A stretch of 64,000 nucleotides of DNA from Lachnospiraceae bacterium (lineage in GTDB: Bacteria > Bacillota > Clostridia > Lachnospirales > Lachnospiraceae): assembly GCA_003979345.1 (NCBI GenBank), contig RYVZ01000007.1:1-64000 (forward strand), written 5' to 3'. The position numbers and the translations under genes were made by a program. Each line of letters starts with the position of its first letter. Position 1 is the stretch's first letter. The notes beneath the pieces were generated by a model that was given only the letters and a program-made list of their open reading frames with translations, was not told the DNA's origin and did not search any database. Positions 42,401 through 50,444 of this stretch are shown here, in pieces.

Positions 42401-43521
42401 AATTGATTATGACGGGGACGGTGCGGGATGCGGCGCAGTATGAGCAGGAACTACGAGAGAAGCTTTCCCTGTATGGGATCGCGGCGGAGAAGATGGACGG
42501 TGAGTGCGCACCGGAGCCGCGCACAGGCAGTGTGTACGGGACAGATGCCACACTAGCGGCGGAGCCGCAGGCAGGCAGTTTAGGCAGAGCGTTTGTCACA
42601 CCGCTGCCTGTCGGAGTGATCAGGGAGGCTTCCTGCATGCTCGACTGGGTCATGGCGGCGGTTTATGCGGGAAACTTAGACGGAAAAACCGTAACGGTCA
42701 GCGTGCGGGACGCGGAGCAGTTATCCGTCTCGGAATTACAGGCGGATACGGCGCAGGAGCTTAGGAAAATCCTGCTTTCTGCAAAAGATGACGAAGAATC
42801 AGAATGGGAAAGGCACAGCAGGGAACGTTTTTCTTTTTCCTACCCGTACGAGGCGCTTCGCGGACTGTATACAAAGACGACGGTTTCCGAGTTAAAGATC
42901 GCGGCGCTGGAGGCGGCAGGGGAAGAGCGCGAGAGCGCGGATACGATTTTTCCGGAAACCCATGCGAAGACGTATATCCCCCGCTTTGAGCGGGAAGAGG
43001 CAAGCAGCGGCACGGACAGAGGAACGGCGTACCATAAGGCGCTGGAACTGATGGATCTTTCGGCGGAGAATACGCGGGAAGCGTTGGAGGCGGACCTGCG
43101 CGTGCATGCTCTTTCCGGTGCGCTTCCGAGCGGATATTTTGAACTCTTAAATTTGGACAAATTACTCAATTTTAAGAAAAGCACGCTTGCACAGCGGATG
43201 AGGGCGGCGGAGAAAAAAGGAAAATTATACCGGGAGCAGCCATTTGTGTTAGGGCTTCCAGCGAGCCGCCTAAACGCCGCATTCCCGGGGACGGAGACCG
43301 TGCTGATACAGGGAATCATCGACGTGTTTTTTGAGGAGGATGACGAACTGGTCATTGCCGACTATAAGACCGACCGCGTGAAGACGGAGGACGAGCTGCG
43401 GGCGCGCTATCAGGTGCAGCTTGATTATTATGCGGAAGCACTGGAGCGGCTGACGCATAAGAAGACAAAGCAGAAACTGCTGTATTCATTTGCGCTGGGA
43501 GAAGAGATTGTGTTAGAATAA
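39469..43521 (+). CDS. addA: AddA subunit of the AddAB helicase-nuclease
   Basis: This 1350-residue protein is a UvrD-like superfamily 1 helicase joined to a RecB-type nuclease. Visible motifs: QRDAIKLHNRNLLVAAAAGS with Walker A AGSGKT (residues about 26-31), VVTFTKAAASEMRER, IDEYQDSN (Walker B), VGDVKQSIYRFR, TIHASKGLEFP, LYVALTRAKEKL, and at the end VIADYKTDRV (nuclease). Bacillus AddA has about 1230 residues; the excess here is mostly two low-complexity insertions, at residues about 505-550 and 705-785. The second is five 11-residue repeats. The start has a weak GGGGAAG. Unusually it is not adjacent to addB. Confidence 0.95.
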   Translation: MQYTKEQRDAIKLHNRNLLVAAAAGSGKTAVLAERILHRITDGEKPADIDRLLVVTFTKAAASEMRERIGILLEKRLRETPENEHLQKQSALLHNAKIMTIDSFCQSVLRNHFELADLDPAFRVADENEIRLIREDILEELLEERFADGGESFLMFADAYQGKGKDGRIENSILDLYTYASGFPWPEDYLALCVSNYEAGTPEQLEQAPWMQELLSEIQERLGELASHIEAAKSICGEPDGPLAYEKALFSDADAIAALRKETTYDGYHKALREVKKEALARIKSGSCDDGKKQRVMNIRKKVYAELDKLTTQDIVLSASELCELLLACRPAVQTLVELVREFTVRFRAKKRELNIVDFSDLEHEALYLFLEKKEDGTLVPTQTALAYREEFEEILIDEYQDSNMVQELLLGSISKENEGSPNRFMVGDVKQSIYRFRLARPEIFLEKYARYSQEDSAYQRIDLHKNFRSRKEVLSCVNEICGRLMRREIGHIVYDDAAALYPGAQFPEDDAGGAGTVQEMESAESVGARRTVKAAESAGTGRENVTVEHNDYRAEILLSDALPESKKEQRMEQEARMTALRIRELVGNTMVTERRVNEQGETENVLRPASYRDIVILLRTSGDWFDCYRRVLEREGIPVYVATRTGYFAASEIQTIFHYLKILDNPRQDIPMYGVLLSSFGGFTEEDVAQLRIKGDKDCLYESLKRAAGEEAGKETKEVRSEEGREAKEAEAEEGGEAREAGAEGDREAREAGAEDSKEAGEAGSEEDGEMKKAGTEEKNRSTADMLKCKAAAFLAQYEDFRDRMLFTPIHELLRMLIRDTGYDLMMEALPGGAKRRANLDALIEKASAYEQTSFHGLFHFIRYIESLRKYEVDYGEADIADERADLVRIMTIHASKGLEFPICFVGGLGKQFNAQDEKKAIVQDAELGVGIDYVNPIERTKTRCLLKAVMNRKEKKERLGEELRVLYVALTRAKEKLIMTGTVRDAAQYEQELREKLSLYGIAAEKMDGECAPEPRTGSVYGTDATLAAEPQAGSLGRAFVTPLPVGVIREASCMLDWVMAAVYAGNLDGKTVTVSVRDAEQLSVSELQADTAQELRKILLSAKDDEESEWERHSRERFSFSYPYEALRGLYTKTTVSELKIAALEAAGEERESADTIFPETHAKTYIPRFEREEASSGTDRGTAYHKALELMDLSAENTREALEADLRVHALSGALPSGYFELLNLDKLLNFKKSTLAQRMRAAEKKGKLYREQPFVLGLPASRLNAAFPGTETVLIQGIIDVFFEEDDELVIADYKTDRVKTEDELRARYQVQLDYYAEALERLTHKKTKQKLLYSFALGEEIVLE
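41638..41802 (+). repeat. Five 33-bp tandem units inside addA
   Basis: Units at 41638, 41671, 41704, 41737 and 41770 encode EGREAKEAEAE, EGGEAREAGAE, GDREAREAGAE, DSKEAGEAGSE and EDGEMKKAGTE. The tract is Glu/Ala-rich and strand-biased towards purines, and lies in a helicase region where orthologues are short. Confidence 0.9.
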
Positions 43522-43592
43522 AAGCTGAATGATCTTATTTTGTATTGAAAGACGAATTTTGCCAGCATAAACAAAGGGAGGGAAACGGAAGG

Positions 43593-44501
43593 ATGAAAAA
43601 GAAGACCAATAAACTGGCGTATGTATTGTTAGGACTCGGCACGTTGGCATGCATTGCACTCATTCCATTTTCGATCAAACGGAAAAATGATTTTTTGATG
43701 GAAGGTAATCCCGAACTGGCAGATTTCAGCGTGAACATGGGCGTATTTGGTGCTGTCTGTGCTGTGGTGCTGTTGGGGGGCATATGTCTGCTTTTATGGA
43801 GAGACCGGAGGATTGCGCAAGAGCAGAAGATGTTTGCACAGGAACTTGGCAGGACACCGCAATTTAACCGCTGGCTTCGAAACGAAGAAGAGCAGTTTCA
43901 AAGAAAACATAGCGGTCAGCGAAAATTACTTGCAGTTTTAAGTGTTCCCATGATCATTCTGCTGATTGTTTCGGCGGTTATGATGCTGGATATGGTGAGT
44001 GGGATGTCCCTATATGGGGCGGCGTCGATTTTGTTTGGATTTTTTGCGGTTTGGTTTGTTTGGTATTTTTCGGATTACAGGAAACAGTATATGCGGTCTT
44101 TGCTGAAATCAGTCTCGGAGCAGCTTCCAACCGCTATGGAAAAAGAGGCGTTTGCGGGTCAGCTCATCAATGGTGCCGCGGGCTCGTTTGAATACCGTGC
44201 AGGTCCGCAGTCCGGTAATTCCACAGCGTGGGTGACTCAGGAGTATACATATTTTCGTCAGTTTCGAAAATGCCGGATCATCCATAACCGGAACTTGGAG
44301 CATGCTGTTTTGAAAAAAGAATGGTTTACGCTGGGGATGCGTCCTCATTTCAGAATATGCTATGTATTAGAGGTGTCAATGAACGACGGGAAACGAGCAT
44401 GGCGCGGGTATTTTCCCAGACAGGAAGCATTGTTTTTGGCGTTGGATGTTTTGAAACGGGGCGGGCTTGCGCAGGAGAAGGTAGAGAACAGGATCAGCTA
44501 A
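43593..44501 (+). CDS. Hypothetical four-helix membrane protein
   Basis: About 302 residues. Two hydrophobic helices lie near residues 8-26 and 48-66, and two more near 130-170 (LLAVLSVPMIILLIVSAVMM, then ILFGFFAVWFVWYFS). The C-terminal 130 residues are soluble and mixed alpha/beta, with no motif I recognise. ATG 43593 is chosen since AGGGAGGG lies about 11 bases upstream and the frame then begins with KKKTNK before the first helix. It starts 71 bases after addA and ends before a terminator, so it may be the last gene of that transcript. Confidence 0.7.
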   Translation: MKKKTNKLAYVLLGLGTLACIALIPFSIKRKNDFLMEGNPELADFSVNMGVFGAVCAVVLLGGICLLLWRDRRIAQEQKMFAQELGRTPQFNRWLRNEEEQFQRKHSGQRKLLAVLSVPMIILLIVSAVMMLDMVSGMSLYGAASILFGFFAVWFVWYFSDYRKQYMRSLLKSVSEQLPTAMEKEAFAGQLINGAAGSFEYRAGPQSGNSTAWVTQEYTYFRQFRKCRIIHNRNLEHAVLKKEWFTLGMRPHFRICYVLEVSMNDGKRAWRGYFPRQEALFLALDVLKRGGLAQEKVENRIS

Positions 44502-44588
44502 GCTTATTGTTGGGCGGTTTTTCGCTTGCCGTGGGAATAATGCTTTTCGTGCAAAGGAGCACAAGGCAAAAATAAATATGAGTAAAGG

Positions 44589-44625
44589 CGCATGGGACAG
44601 AGAATAGATGCCATGCGTTTTTTTT
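44589..44625 (+). terminator. Rho-independent terminator
   Basis: CGCATGG at 44589-44595 pairs with CCATGCG at 44611-44617, followed by eight T. It separates the addA/membrane-protein unit from the GntR operon. Confidence 0.88.
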
Positions 44626-44636
44626 CATTTTTAGGC

Positions 44637-44703
44637 TTGACAAGTTGGATAAGAGCGACTATAGTGTACTTATCGAATATGTACGTAATGTACGATAAGT
44701 ACA
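44637..44703 (+). promoter_or_regulatory. GntR-operon promoter with palindromic operator
   Basis: TTGACA at 44637-44642, 17-base spacer, TATAGT at 44660-44665. Immediately after it, TGTACTTATCG at 44665-44675 and CGATAAGTACA at 44693-44703 are exact 11-base inverted repeats around a GTAC-rich centre. Position over the start site fits autorepression by the GntR protein encoded 40 bases further on. Confidence 0.85.
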
Positions 44704-44743
44704 AGATACATCGCCGAACACAGGAAGTAATTGAAAGAAAGGC

Positions 44744-45127
44744 ATGGTTATTGCAATGGAAATATTGATCAGTAACAGCAGCGATAAACCGATCTACGAG
44801 CAGATCTGTATGCAGATCAAGGAAAGGATCATGAACGGAATGCTTGAAGCGGGCGAAGCGCTGCCGTCAATGCGGGCGCTTGCAAAAGATCTGCATATCA
44901 GTGTCATCACGGTGCAGAGGGCGTATGAAGATCTGACCAGGGACGGATTTATCGAGACCGTGTCCGGAAAGGGAAGCTTTGTCGCAGCGCAGAATACGGA
45001 GTTTATTCAGGAAGAACAGCTTCGGATTGCGGAAGGGCTGCTGGAGAAGGCTGCGCAGATCGGCAGGACTTACGGCATTGCGTATGAGCAGATGGCAAGT
45101 ATATTAAAGCTGTTTTATGAAGAATAA
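44744..45127 (+). CDS. GntR family regulator, YtrA subfamily
   Basis: 127 residues: an N-terminal GntR winged helix (KPIYEQICMQIKERIMNGML, then LPSMRALAKDLHISVITVQRAYEDL and VSGKGSFVA) and the short C-terminal helical tail that defines the YtrA type, which works with ABC transporter genes in the same operon. The start may be ATG 44756, which begins MEILISNSS directly before the domain; ATG 44744 has GAAAGG almost adjacent. The two ABC genes that follow are the expected targets, derepressed by an unknown signal such as cell-envelope antibiotics. Confidence 0.92.
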   Translation: MVIAMEILISNSSDKPIYEQICMQIKERIMNGMLEAGEALPSMRALAKDLHISVITVQRAYEDLTRDGFIETVSGKGSFVAAQNTEFIQEEQLRIAEGLLEKAAQIGRTYGIAYEQMASILKLFYEE

Positions 45128-45210
45128 GCGGGAAAGAAAAACTCAGATTTGTGCCGGCGCTGTAAGTTTGAACTGACTGCGAGAAAATACGTGTTGTAAG
45201 GAGGATCAAA

Positions 45211-46077
45211 ATGGAAGAGAACAGCATATTGGTAAAGGATTTGTGTAAAAAATTTTCGGGTTTTGCGCTTGATCATGTATCGTTCCGGGTTCCAAAAGGG
45301 CGGATTGTCGGATTTATCGGGGAAAACGGCGCGGGCAAGAGCACGACGATCAATTTGATCTTAAATGAGCTGAAAAAAGACAGCGGAGAGATTTCAGTCA
45401 TGGGACTTGACGCCTTTGATACATCTGTCAGGGAACAGATTGGCGTCGTATTTGATACGTGTAATTTTCCGGAGGTTTTTACTGCGGACAATGTCGCAAA
45501 GGTTCTTTCCGGCGTCTATCGGTCATGGGACAACGGATTGTTCCGGCAATATCTGGAGCGCTTCAAACTGCCGGGCAGTCAGCAGATCAGTTCTATGTCC
45601 AAGGGTATGAAAATGAAACTGTCGATTGCCTGTGCGCTGTCGCATAAACCGAAGCTGCTCATTTTGGACGAAGCGACGACCGGACTTGACCCGGTCGTGC
45701 GCGATGAAATTTTAGATCTATTTTTGGAATTTATACAGGACGAGGATCATGCCGTGTTCTTTTCTTCCCATATCACGTCGGACATTCAGAAGATTGCCGA
45801 TCACGTCGTTCTGATCCATCAGGGCAGGATTGTATTTGAGGAATTAAAAGACGATCTGATCTGGCGGTACGGAATTGCAAAATGCGGCAGACAAACCGCC
45901 CGCGCAATGCAGCCGGAGGATTATCTGATTCACAGAACAACGAATGTCTGCGAGGAATTTCTTGTGCGTGACAGGGAGGCGGTGCGGCGCAAATATAAGG
46001 ATATGATCGTGGACAGTGCAGGGCTTGAGGATATTATGCTTTTTTATATCAAAGGAGGTGCGGTATGCGGGGATTAG
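45211..46077 (+). CDS. ABC transporter ATP-binding protein
   Basis: 288 residues with Walker A GENGAGKSTT, signature SMSKGMKMKLSIA, Walker B LLILDEATTGLD and switch His in SSHITSD. The signature is SKGM instead of SGGQ, as in BcrA/YtrB/PmtA-type ATPases paired with ABC-2 permeases. AAGGAGG precedes the ATG. The end overlaps the permease gene by 13 bases, so expression is coupled. Confidence 0.95.
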   Translation: MEENSILVKDLCKKFSGFALDHVSFRVPKGRIVGFIGENGAGKSTTINLILNELKKDSGEISVMGLDAFDTSVREQIGVVFDTCNFPEVFTADNVAKVLSGVYRSWDNGLFRQYLERFKLPGSQQISSMSKGMKMKLSIACALSHKPKLLILDEATTGLDPVVRDEILDLFLEFIQDEDHAVFFSSHITSDIQKIADHVVLIHQGRIVFEELKDDLIWRYGIAKCGRQTARAMQPEDYLIHRTTNVCEEFLVRDREAVRRKYKDMIVDSAGLEDIMLFYIKGGAVCGD

Positions 46078-46697
46078 TCTATAAGGATGTTGCGATTTTC
46101 TTTAAGGGAATTGATAAAAAGCTGATTTTGCTCGTGATCGGCACGAATATTCTGTTGATGCTCAACACCGGCATGTATGCGGGATTGTTTGCTTCGATCA
46201 TGCTCGCGATGTCGGTTGGGATGCAGACGATCATGAGTTTTGCGATTGACGAAAAAGCGGATTGGAAAAAGTATGAGCTGACCATGCCTGTGAGTGCGTT
46301 TTATGCCGTAGCGGGCAGATATCTTTCTGTTGTCGTAACGCTGGCAGTCAGTCTTTTGGGGAGTGCTTTATTTAATCTGATTGTAGCGGTCGGCTTTGGA
46401 AAGTTTGACGGCGTGGTCTGGGGAATTTCGGCGGCGGTTTCCATCCTGATCCCGATGCTTTGGACGGGAATCTGCCTGCCGCTCACGTATTGGTTTGGGT
46501 GCCGGTCGGCGCAGACAATGGGAATTTTTGCTGTCATCCCGATGTTTTATTTTATCAAATATTTTGAGGATCAGGCGGGTTTTTCCGCAATGGTCAGTTC
46601 GCTTTCCTCAATCCTGCTGATCGCTTCGATCGTCACTGTTCTTGTGTTTCTGCTGTCGATGGGGGTAAGCACGCTGGGATATGCGAGGAAAAGGTGA
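46065..46697 (+). CDS. ABC-2 type transporter permease
   Basis: 210 residues, six hydrophobic helices. An early FAIDEKADWKKYELTMPVS segment is typical of small ABC-2 permeases (PmtB/YtrC-like) that pair with BcrA-type ATPases. AAAGGAGGTG lies inside the upstream gene, 6 bases before ATG 46065. With the ATPase and GntR regulator it forms a complete export or envelope-stress operon; the substrate cannot be inferred. Confidence 0.9.
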   Translation: MRGLVYKDVAIFFKGIDKKLILLVIGTNILLMLNTGMYAGLFASIMLAMSVGMQTIMSFAIDEKADWKKYELTMPVSAFYAVAGRYLSVVVTLAVSLLGSALFNLIVAVGFGKFDGVVWGISAAVSILIPMLWTGICLPLTYWFGCRSAQTMGIFAVIPMFYFIKYFEDQAGFSAMVSSLSSILLIASIVTVLVFLLSMGVSTLGYARKR

Positions 46698-46802
46698 GCG
46701 GATCATACCGGAATAAGCTAAAAACGAAATATTAAATCAAAACACATTTTGCCGGCAGGAAAATCCGCGTAGGAAAACGTAGGAAAATCTCAAAGGAAAT
46801 AG

Positions 46803-46831
46803 TTGACAGATCCCTCAAAAATGGTTATAGT
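46803..46831 (+). promoter_or_regulatory. Consensus promoter of a 29-codon gene
   Basis: TTGACA at 46803-46808, 17-base spacer, TATAGT at 46826-46831. Confidence 0.85.
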
Positions 46832-46866
46832 AACAGAAGCAGAAAAAAAGAAAGGAGGCAATTCGT

Positions 46867-46956
46867 ATGTTGAAATTTTTATTAACAGTCAAAGTAATCA
46901 AACATCCTTGGAATCGTATTGTCTCCCGGAAAATAGCGGTGCTGTCGGACAGATAG
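46867..46956 (+). CDS. 29-residue basic hydrophobic peptide, function unknown
   Basis: The peptide starts MLKFLLTVKVIKHPWNRI and ends SRKIAVLSDR. It has AAAGGAGG 8 bases before the ATG, a consensus promoter 36 bases upstream and a terminator 50 bases after its stop, making a complete small transcription unit. The N-terminal half is hydrophobic with Lys, the rest basic. It could be a small membrane-active protein, a type I toxin, or a regulatory leader. I do not recognise it. A longer overlapping frame (46803-46988) starts in the promoter and is not credible. Confidence 0.6.
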   Translation: MLKFLLTVKVIKHPWNRIVSRKIAVLSDR

Positions 46957-47004
46957 CTATTTGGCGGCGCATTCATGCGAAAGCATGAAACTTTTAAGAG
47001 AGCG

Positions 47005-47042
47005 AAGGGCATGACATACGTTAGTAGGTCGTGTCCTTTTTT
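47005..47042 (+). terminator. Rho-independent terminator of the 29-codon gene
   Basis: AAGGGCATGAC at 47005-47015 pairs with GTCGTGTCCTT at 47028-47038 (two wobbles), then a run of six T (47037-47042). Confidence 0.8.
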
Positions 47043-47277
47043 GTTGGTTTGTTTTGGGAGTTACCGTCATGTACCGGATTGCAGAAGCGTTACTGCTTTT
47101 GCGCATGTTTCATCGCATGATATCGAAGGAAATCGTTCTGACATGGAGGGAAGTGTGAAGGAAGTCACTAAGCTCGAAAATACCCCGCTAAGTGATTTTA
47201 ATTTTCACACCGAACAATGCGAAAAGCACGCAGATGGGAGCAAGATTGATAAATGGATTTTTCAATCTGCAAGTTTT
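47043..47277 (+). other. Stretch without a recognised gene
   Basis: About 235 bases before the leader hairpin of the ABC exporter. A forward open frame (ending 47304) crosses it, but has neither ribosome site nor familiar motif. It may be decayed coding DNA or a leader. Confidence 0.4.
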
Positions 47278-47330
47278 ATGCTACGCAAAAACTTGAGCCA
47301 TTAGCGACTCCTGAAAAACAGTCGTAGCAT
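47278..47330 (+). promoter_or_regulatory. Leader hairpin directly before the ABC exporter ribosome site
   Basis: ATGCTACG at 47278-47285 pairs with CGTAGCAT at 47323-47330, enclosing a small CGACT/AGTCG hairpin. The GGAGG of the exporter gene begins at 47331, immediately after the stem. Folding could control access to that site; this is inference. Confidence 0.5.
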
Positions 47331-47341
47331 GGAGGCTAAAA

Positions 47342-49657
47342 ATGAAATTACCGGAAAGTTTCAGAAATATCATACGGAAGTATGGAATGGATAAAAAAGA
47401 CGTAATATTTGCCGCGACCGGAGATCTGGACGAGGAACAGCGGTTTGCGGATACGATCGTGGCGCTGACGAAGGAAAAGCTGATCGTCGCGAGATACCCG
47501 TATCGGGAAAAACAGGAGTACCGGCTCGGCGGCTATGACAGCCGGTCAATGGAACAGGAAGCGCATATGGAGGAACCCGCGGTCGTGTTTTACGATCTGA
47601 AAGAGGTCGAAAAGCTCGAAGTGATCCGGCAGGTCAGCACCGGCATCCTGATGGGGCGTATCGGCGGTCTGGACAGATCGCTGTGCCAGTTCTCGAACAC
47701 AAGAATGGAAGCCTTTATGCGGATCGGGAGCCTGTTGGAGAAGTTAAAGAAAGAAGAGGAGATCACGCAGGAGGATCTTGATGTGAAGCGGGGGAAGGAG
47801 TGCTGCCCCAAATGCGGCATGATCTACCCGGATCAGGAACGCAGGGTCTGCCCGAAATGCATGAACAAAGGCTCTATTTTGCTGAGAGTGGTGTCCTATT
47901 TTAAGCCGTATAAATTCCGGCTGGTAGTGATGATGTTCTGCTATCTGGCGACGGCGGGCTTAAATCTGGTGTGGCCTTACTTAAGCGGTACGGTGCTGTA
48001 TGATAAGGTGCTTGTGAAAGATGAAGCGTTTCTGAGGGCGTGGAATCTTCCGGCAGGGCGTTTTGTGCTGGCATTAGGCGTTTTGGTCATTGTCATGATC
48101 GGCACGAAGATCCTGCTTCAGGGACTTGGTATTTTGCAGGGTGTCCTGACCGCGCACATCGCGCCGGAGGTTGTGTCGAAGTTAAAGAGTCAGGTGTTTG
48201 ACTCAATGGGGAAGCTATCGATCAGCTTTTTTACAAGGAGGCAGACAGGCGGTCTGATGACCCGTGTTTCCGATGATGCGGAGGAGATTTCAAGCTTTTT
48301 TATTGACGGGATCCCGTACTTTTTTATCAATGTCGGGACGATCCTTGCGACCTGCATCATCATGTTTTTCTTAAATCCGCTGCTGGCACTGGCATCCGTG
48401 GTATTGATGCCCATTCTGTTTTTCATCAGCTATCTGCTGATGCCCAGACTTTGGCATTATTACGGAAAGCGCCACCGCGCAAACCGCAGGCTCAACGGGC
48501 AGATCAATGAGAATTTTACCGGAGCGCGTGTGGTCAAGGCATTCGGTCAGGAAGAGCAGGAGATGACGCGCTTTAGCAAAAACAATTATAAAGTGCGGGA
48601 CGCCGAGCTGGATGTGGCAGGATACGACTGCAAATTTTCGGCACTGTATGTGTTTGTGGAAGATATGCTGACCTTTTTGGTCTGGGCAGTCGGCGGGGCG
48701 CTGATCATCAGCGGCTCCGACATGGAACTTGGACTGCTCATCACGTTCAGCGGTTATGTGGGTCAGCTTAAGGGACCTTTAGAGTTTATGTCAAGAATCA
48801 TCCGCTGGTACACGAACGCCATGAACTCCGCGCAGCGGCTTTTTGAGATCGTAGACGCAGTACCGGAGGTTAAGGAGGCGCAAGATCCGGTCAGACCGCA
48901 GACACTGAGAGGCGAGATCACATTAAAGCATGTGACGTTCGGTTATGAGCCGAATAAGCCGATCTTAAAGGATGTGAGCTTTCATGTGGAAGCAGGAGAG
49001 GTTTTGGGAATCGTAGGGCGGTCCGGTGCAGGAAAATCCACGCTGGTCAATCTGATCTCCCGTCTGTATGACACGCAGGAAGGGGAAGTATTGGTGGACG
49101 GCGTGAATGTGAAACAGTACGGTTTTCGCGAGCTGCGCAGAAATGTGTCCATGGTATCTCAGGAAACGTATATTTTTATGGGAACGGTTGCGGAGAATAT
49201 TGCCTATGCCAGACCGGACGCGACGCGTGAGGAAATCATCCGGGCGGCGGTTCAGGCAAGCGCACATGACTTTATCTGTAAAATGCCGCAGGGTTATGAC
49301 ACGATCCTCGGCTCGTCCAATCGGTCGCTGTCGGGCGGTGAGAAGCAGCGTATTTCAATTGCAAGAGCGATTCTGGCAGACCCGAAGATATTGATACTGG
49401 ATGAGGCGACGTCGGCGGTGGACACCGAAACGGAGCTGGCGATCCAAAAATCACTGGAGCAGTTGGAGAAAGGAAGGACTGTGCTGTCCATTGCGCACCG
49501 TTTATCCACGCTGCGCAATGCCACACACCTGATCGTCTTAGACGATGGGCGGGTGACGGAATCAGGAACGCATGAAGAACTGATGGCAAAGAAGGGAACG
49601 TTCTATAAGCTGAGCGAATTGCAGACAAAGGCGTTGGCGATGCGCGGACTGGAGTAA
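47342..49657 (+). CDS. ABC exporter half-transporter with N-terminal PH-like and zinc-ribbon parts
   Basis: 771 residues. The first 150 residues are a soluble beta-rich domain (IVALTKEKLIVARYPYREK, PH-like), followed by a zinc ribbon with two CPKC pairs (ECCPKCGMIYPDQERRVCPK, C155/C158 and the pair near 172-175). A type 1 exporter membrane domain spans about 185-475. The nucleotide-binding domain has GRSGAGKST (near 558), signature LSGGEKQR, Walker B LILDEATSAVD and H-loop IAHRLS. The cassette is repeated after a DUF1854 gene, suggesting a heterodimeric transporter. In some bacteria DUF1854 and such exporters are annotated as cyanophycin-associated, but no cyanophycin synthetase is present in this window. 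Confidence 0.92.
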   Translation: MKLPESFRNIIRKYGMDKKDVIFAATGDLDEEQRFADTIVALTKEKLIVARYPYREKQEYRLGGYDSRSMEQEAHMEEPAVVFYDLKEVEKLEVIRQVSTGILMGRIGGLDRSLCQFSNTRMEAFMRIGSLLEKLKKEEEITQEDLDVKRGKECCPKCGMIYPDQERRVCPKCMNKGSILLRVVSYFKPYKFRLVVMMFCYLATAGLNLVWPYLSGTVLYDKVLVKDEAFLRAWNLPAGRFVLALGVLVIVMIGTKILLQGLGILQGVLTAHIAPEVVSKLKSQVFDSMGKLSISFFTRRQTGGLMTRVSDDAEEISSFFIDGIPYFFINVGTILATCIIMFFLNPLLALASVVLMPILFFISYLLMPRLWHYYGKRHRANRRLNGQINENFTGARVVKAFGQEEQEMTRFSKNNYKVRDAELDVAGYDCKFSALYVFVEDMLTFLVWAVGGALIISGSDMELGLLITFSGYVGQLKGPLEFMSRIIRWYTNAMNSAQRLFEIVDAVPEVKEAQDPVRPQTLRGEITLKHVTFGYEPNKPILKDVSFHVEAGEVLGIVGRSGAGKSTLVNLISRLYDTQEGEVLVDGVNVKQYGFRELRRNVSMVSQETYIFMGTVAENIAYARPDATREEIIRAAVQASAHDFICKMPQGYDTILGSSNRSLSGGEKQRISIARAILADPKILILDEATSAVDTETELAIQKSLEQLEKGRTVLSIAHRLSTLRNATHLIVLDDGRVTESGTHEELMAKKGTFYKLSELQTKALAMRGLE

Positions 49658-49778
49658 GGAATGTTGGGGAGTGCATGGAGCACCTGCTTATGGAAATGTA
49701 TCTTTCACGGTAACAAACGCCATTTATTGCATTTAGCCGGATTATAGAAATTTCAGATAAGGAGAGGAAGCGGATCTT

Positions 49779-50360
49779 ATGGAAGAAAATAGAGAAAACA
49801 GCATGCCTGATTTACTGGATTTACAGGAGTTTGATGAGGAAGCATTAAAAAAGGAATCGGAGGAGGTGCTCAACATGCGTCTGATGACGGCGGACAACGC
49901 GGTCTTTACGCGCACGGACGGCGGTTTTCTTTCTCTGAGATTCGAAGAAAAATCGTATGACAGGGTAGGCATTTATCTGACCTTCCCGCTGACAAATCCG
50001 GAAGAATTTATCTCTGTCCGGGAGGCGGATGAGAAAGCGAAGGAAATCGGGATGATCCGCTCGCTGCAGGACATGCCGGAGGACGTGCAGGATATGATCA
50101 GGGAGCAGGTACGCCTGCGCTATTTCATGCCTGTGATCCGAAAGGTCATGGAAGTGAAGGATGAGTACGGCTATGCATATTGGTATGTGCAGACCGATTA
50201 TGGCACCTGCCGGTTTACGACAAATATGGGCGGCGATGCAGTGGTGGCGCTGGGAGAAGCGCGCTACCAGATCACTGATATTGACGGCAACCGCTACGAA
50301 CTGCCCGACTTGTATGCGCTGTCCGTGATGGAGCGCAAGAAACTCGATCTGTTTATTTAG
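49779..50360 (+). CDS. DUF1854 domain-containing protein
   Basis: 193 residues. After an acidic start, a beta-rich domain includes VFTRTDGGFLSLRFEEKSYDRVGIYLTFPLTNPEEFISVR; the C-terminal half has LRYFMPVIRKVMEVKDEYGYAYW and TDIDGNRYELPDLYALS. These match DUF1854, a family of unknown function that regularly accompanies ABC exporters. There is no membrane segment or signal peptide, so it is probably a cytoplasmic partner. AAGGAGAGG lies upstream of the ATG. It sits between two exporter genes with gaps of 121 and 84 bases, all on one strand. Confidence 0.88.
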   Translation: MEENRENSMPDLLDLQEFDEEALKKESEEVLNMRLMTADNAVFTRTDGGFLSLRFEEKSYDRVGIYLTFPLTNPEEFISVREADEKAKEIGMIRSLQDMPEDVQDMIREQVRLRYFMPVIRKVMEVKDEYGYAYWYVQTDYGTCRFTTNMGGDAVVALGEARYQITDIDGNRYELPDLYALSVMERKKLDLFI

Positions 50361-50444
50361 GGAGGCGCTGATGAAAGCGTTTCCTGCGCAGTCTGCCATG
50401 ACAGCATGTCATCGCAGGAAACTGCTCTGACACGGAGGTAAACG

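Noticed and set aside
46803..46988. Forward frame of 61 codons starting in the -35 box
   Set aside because: It begins inside the promoter and runs in a different frame from the well-placed AAAGGAGG and ATG 46867.
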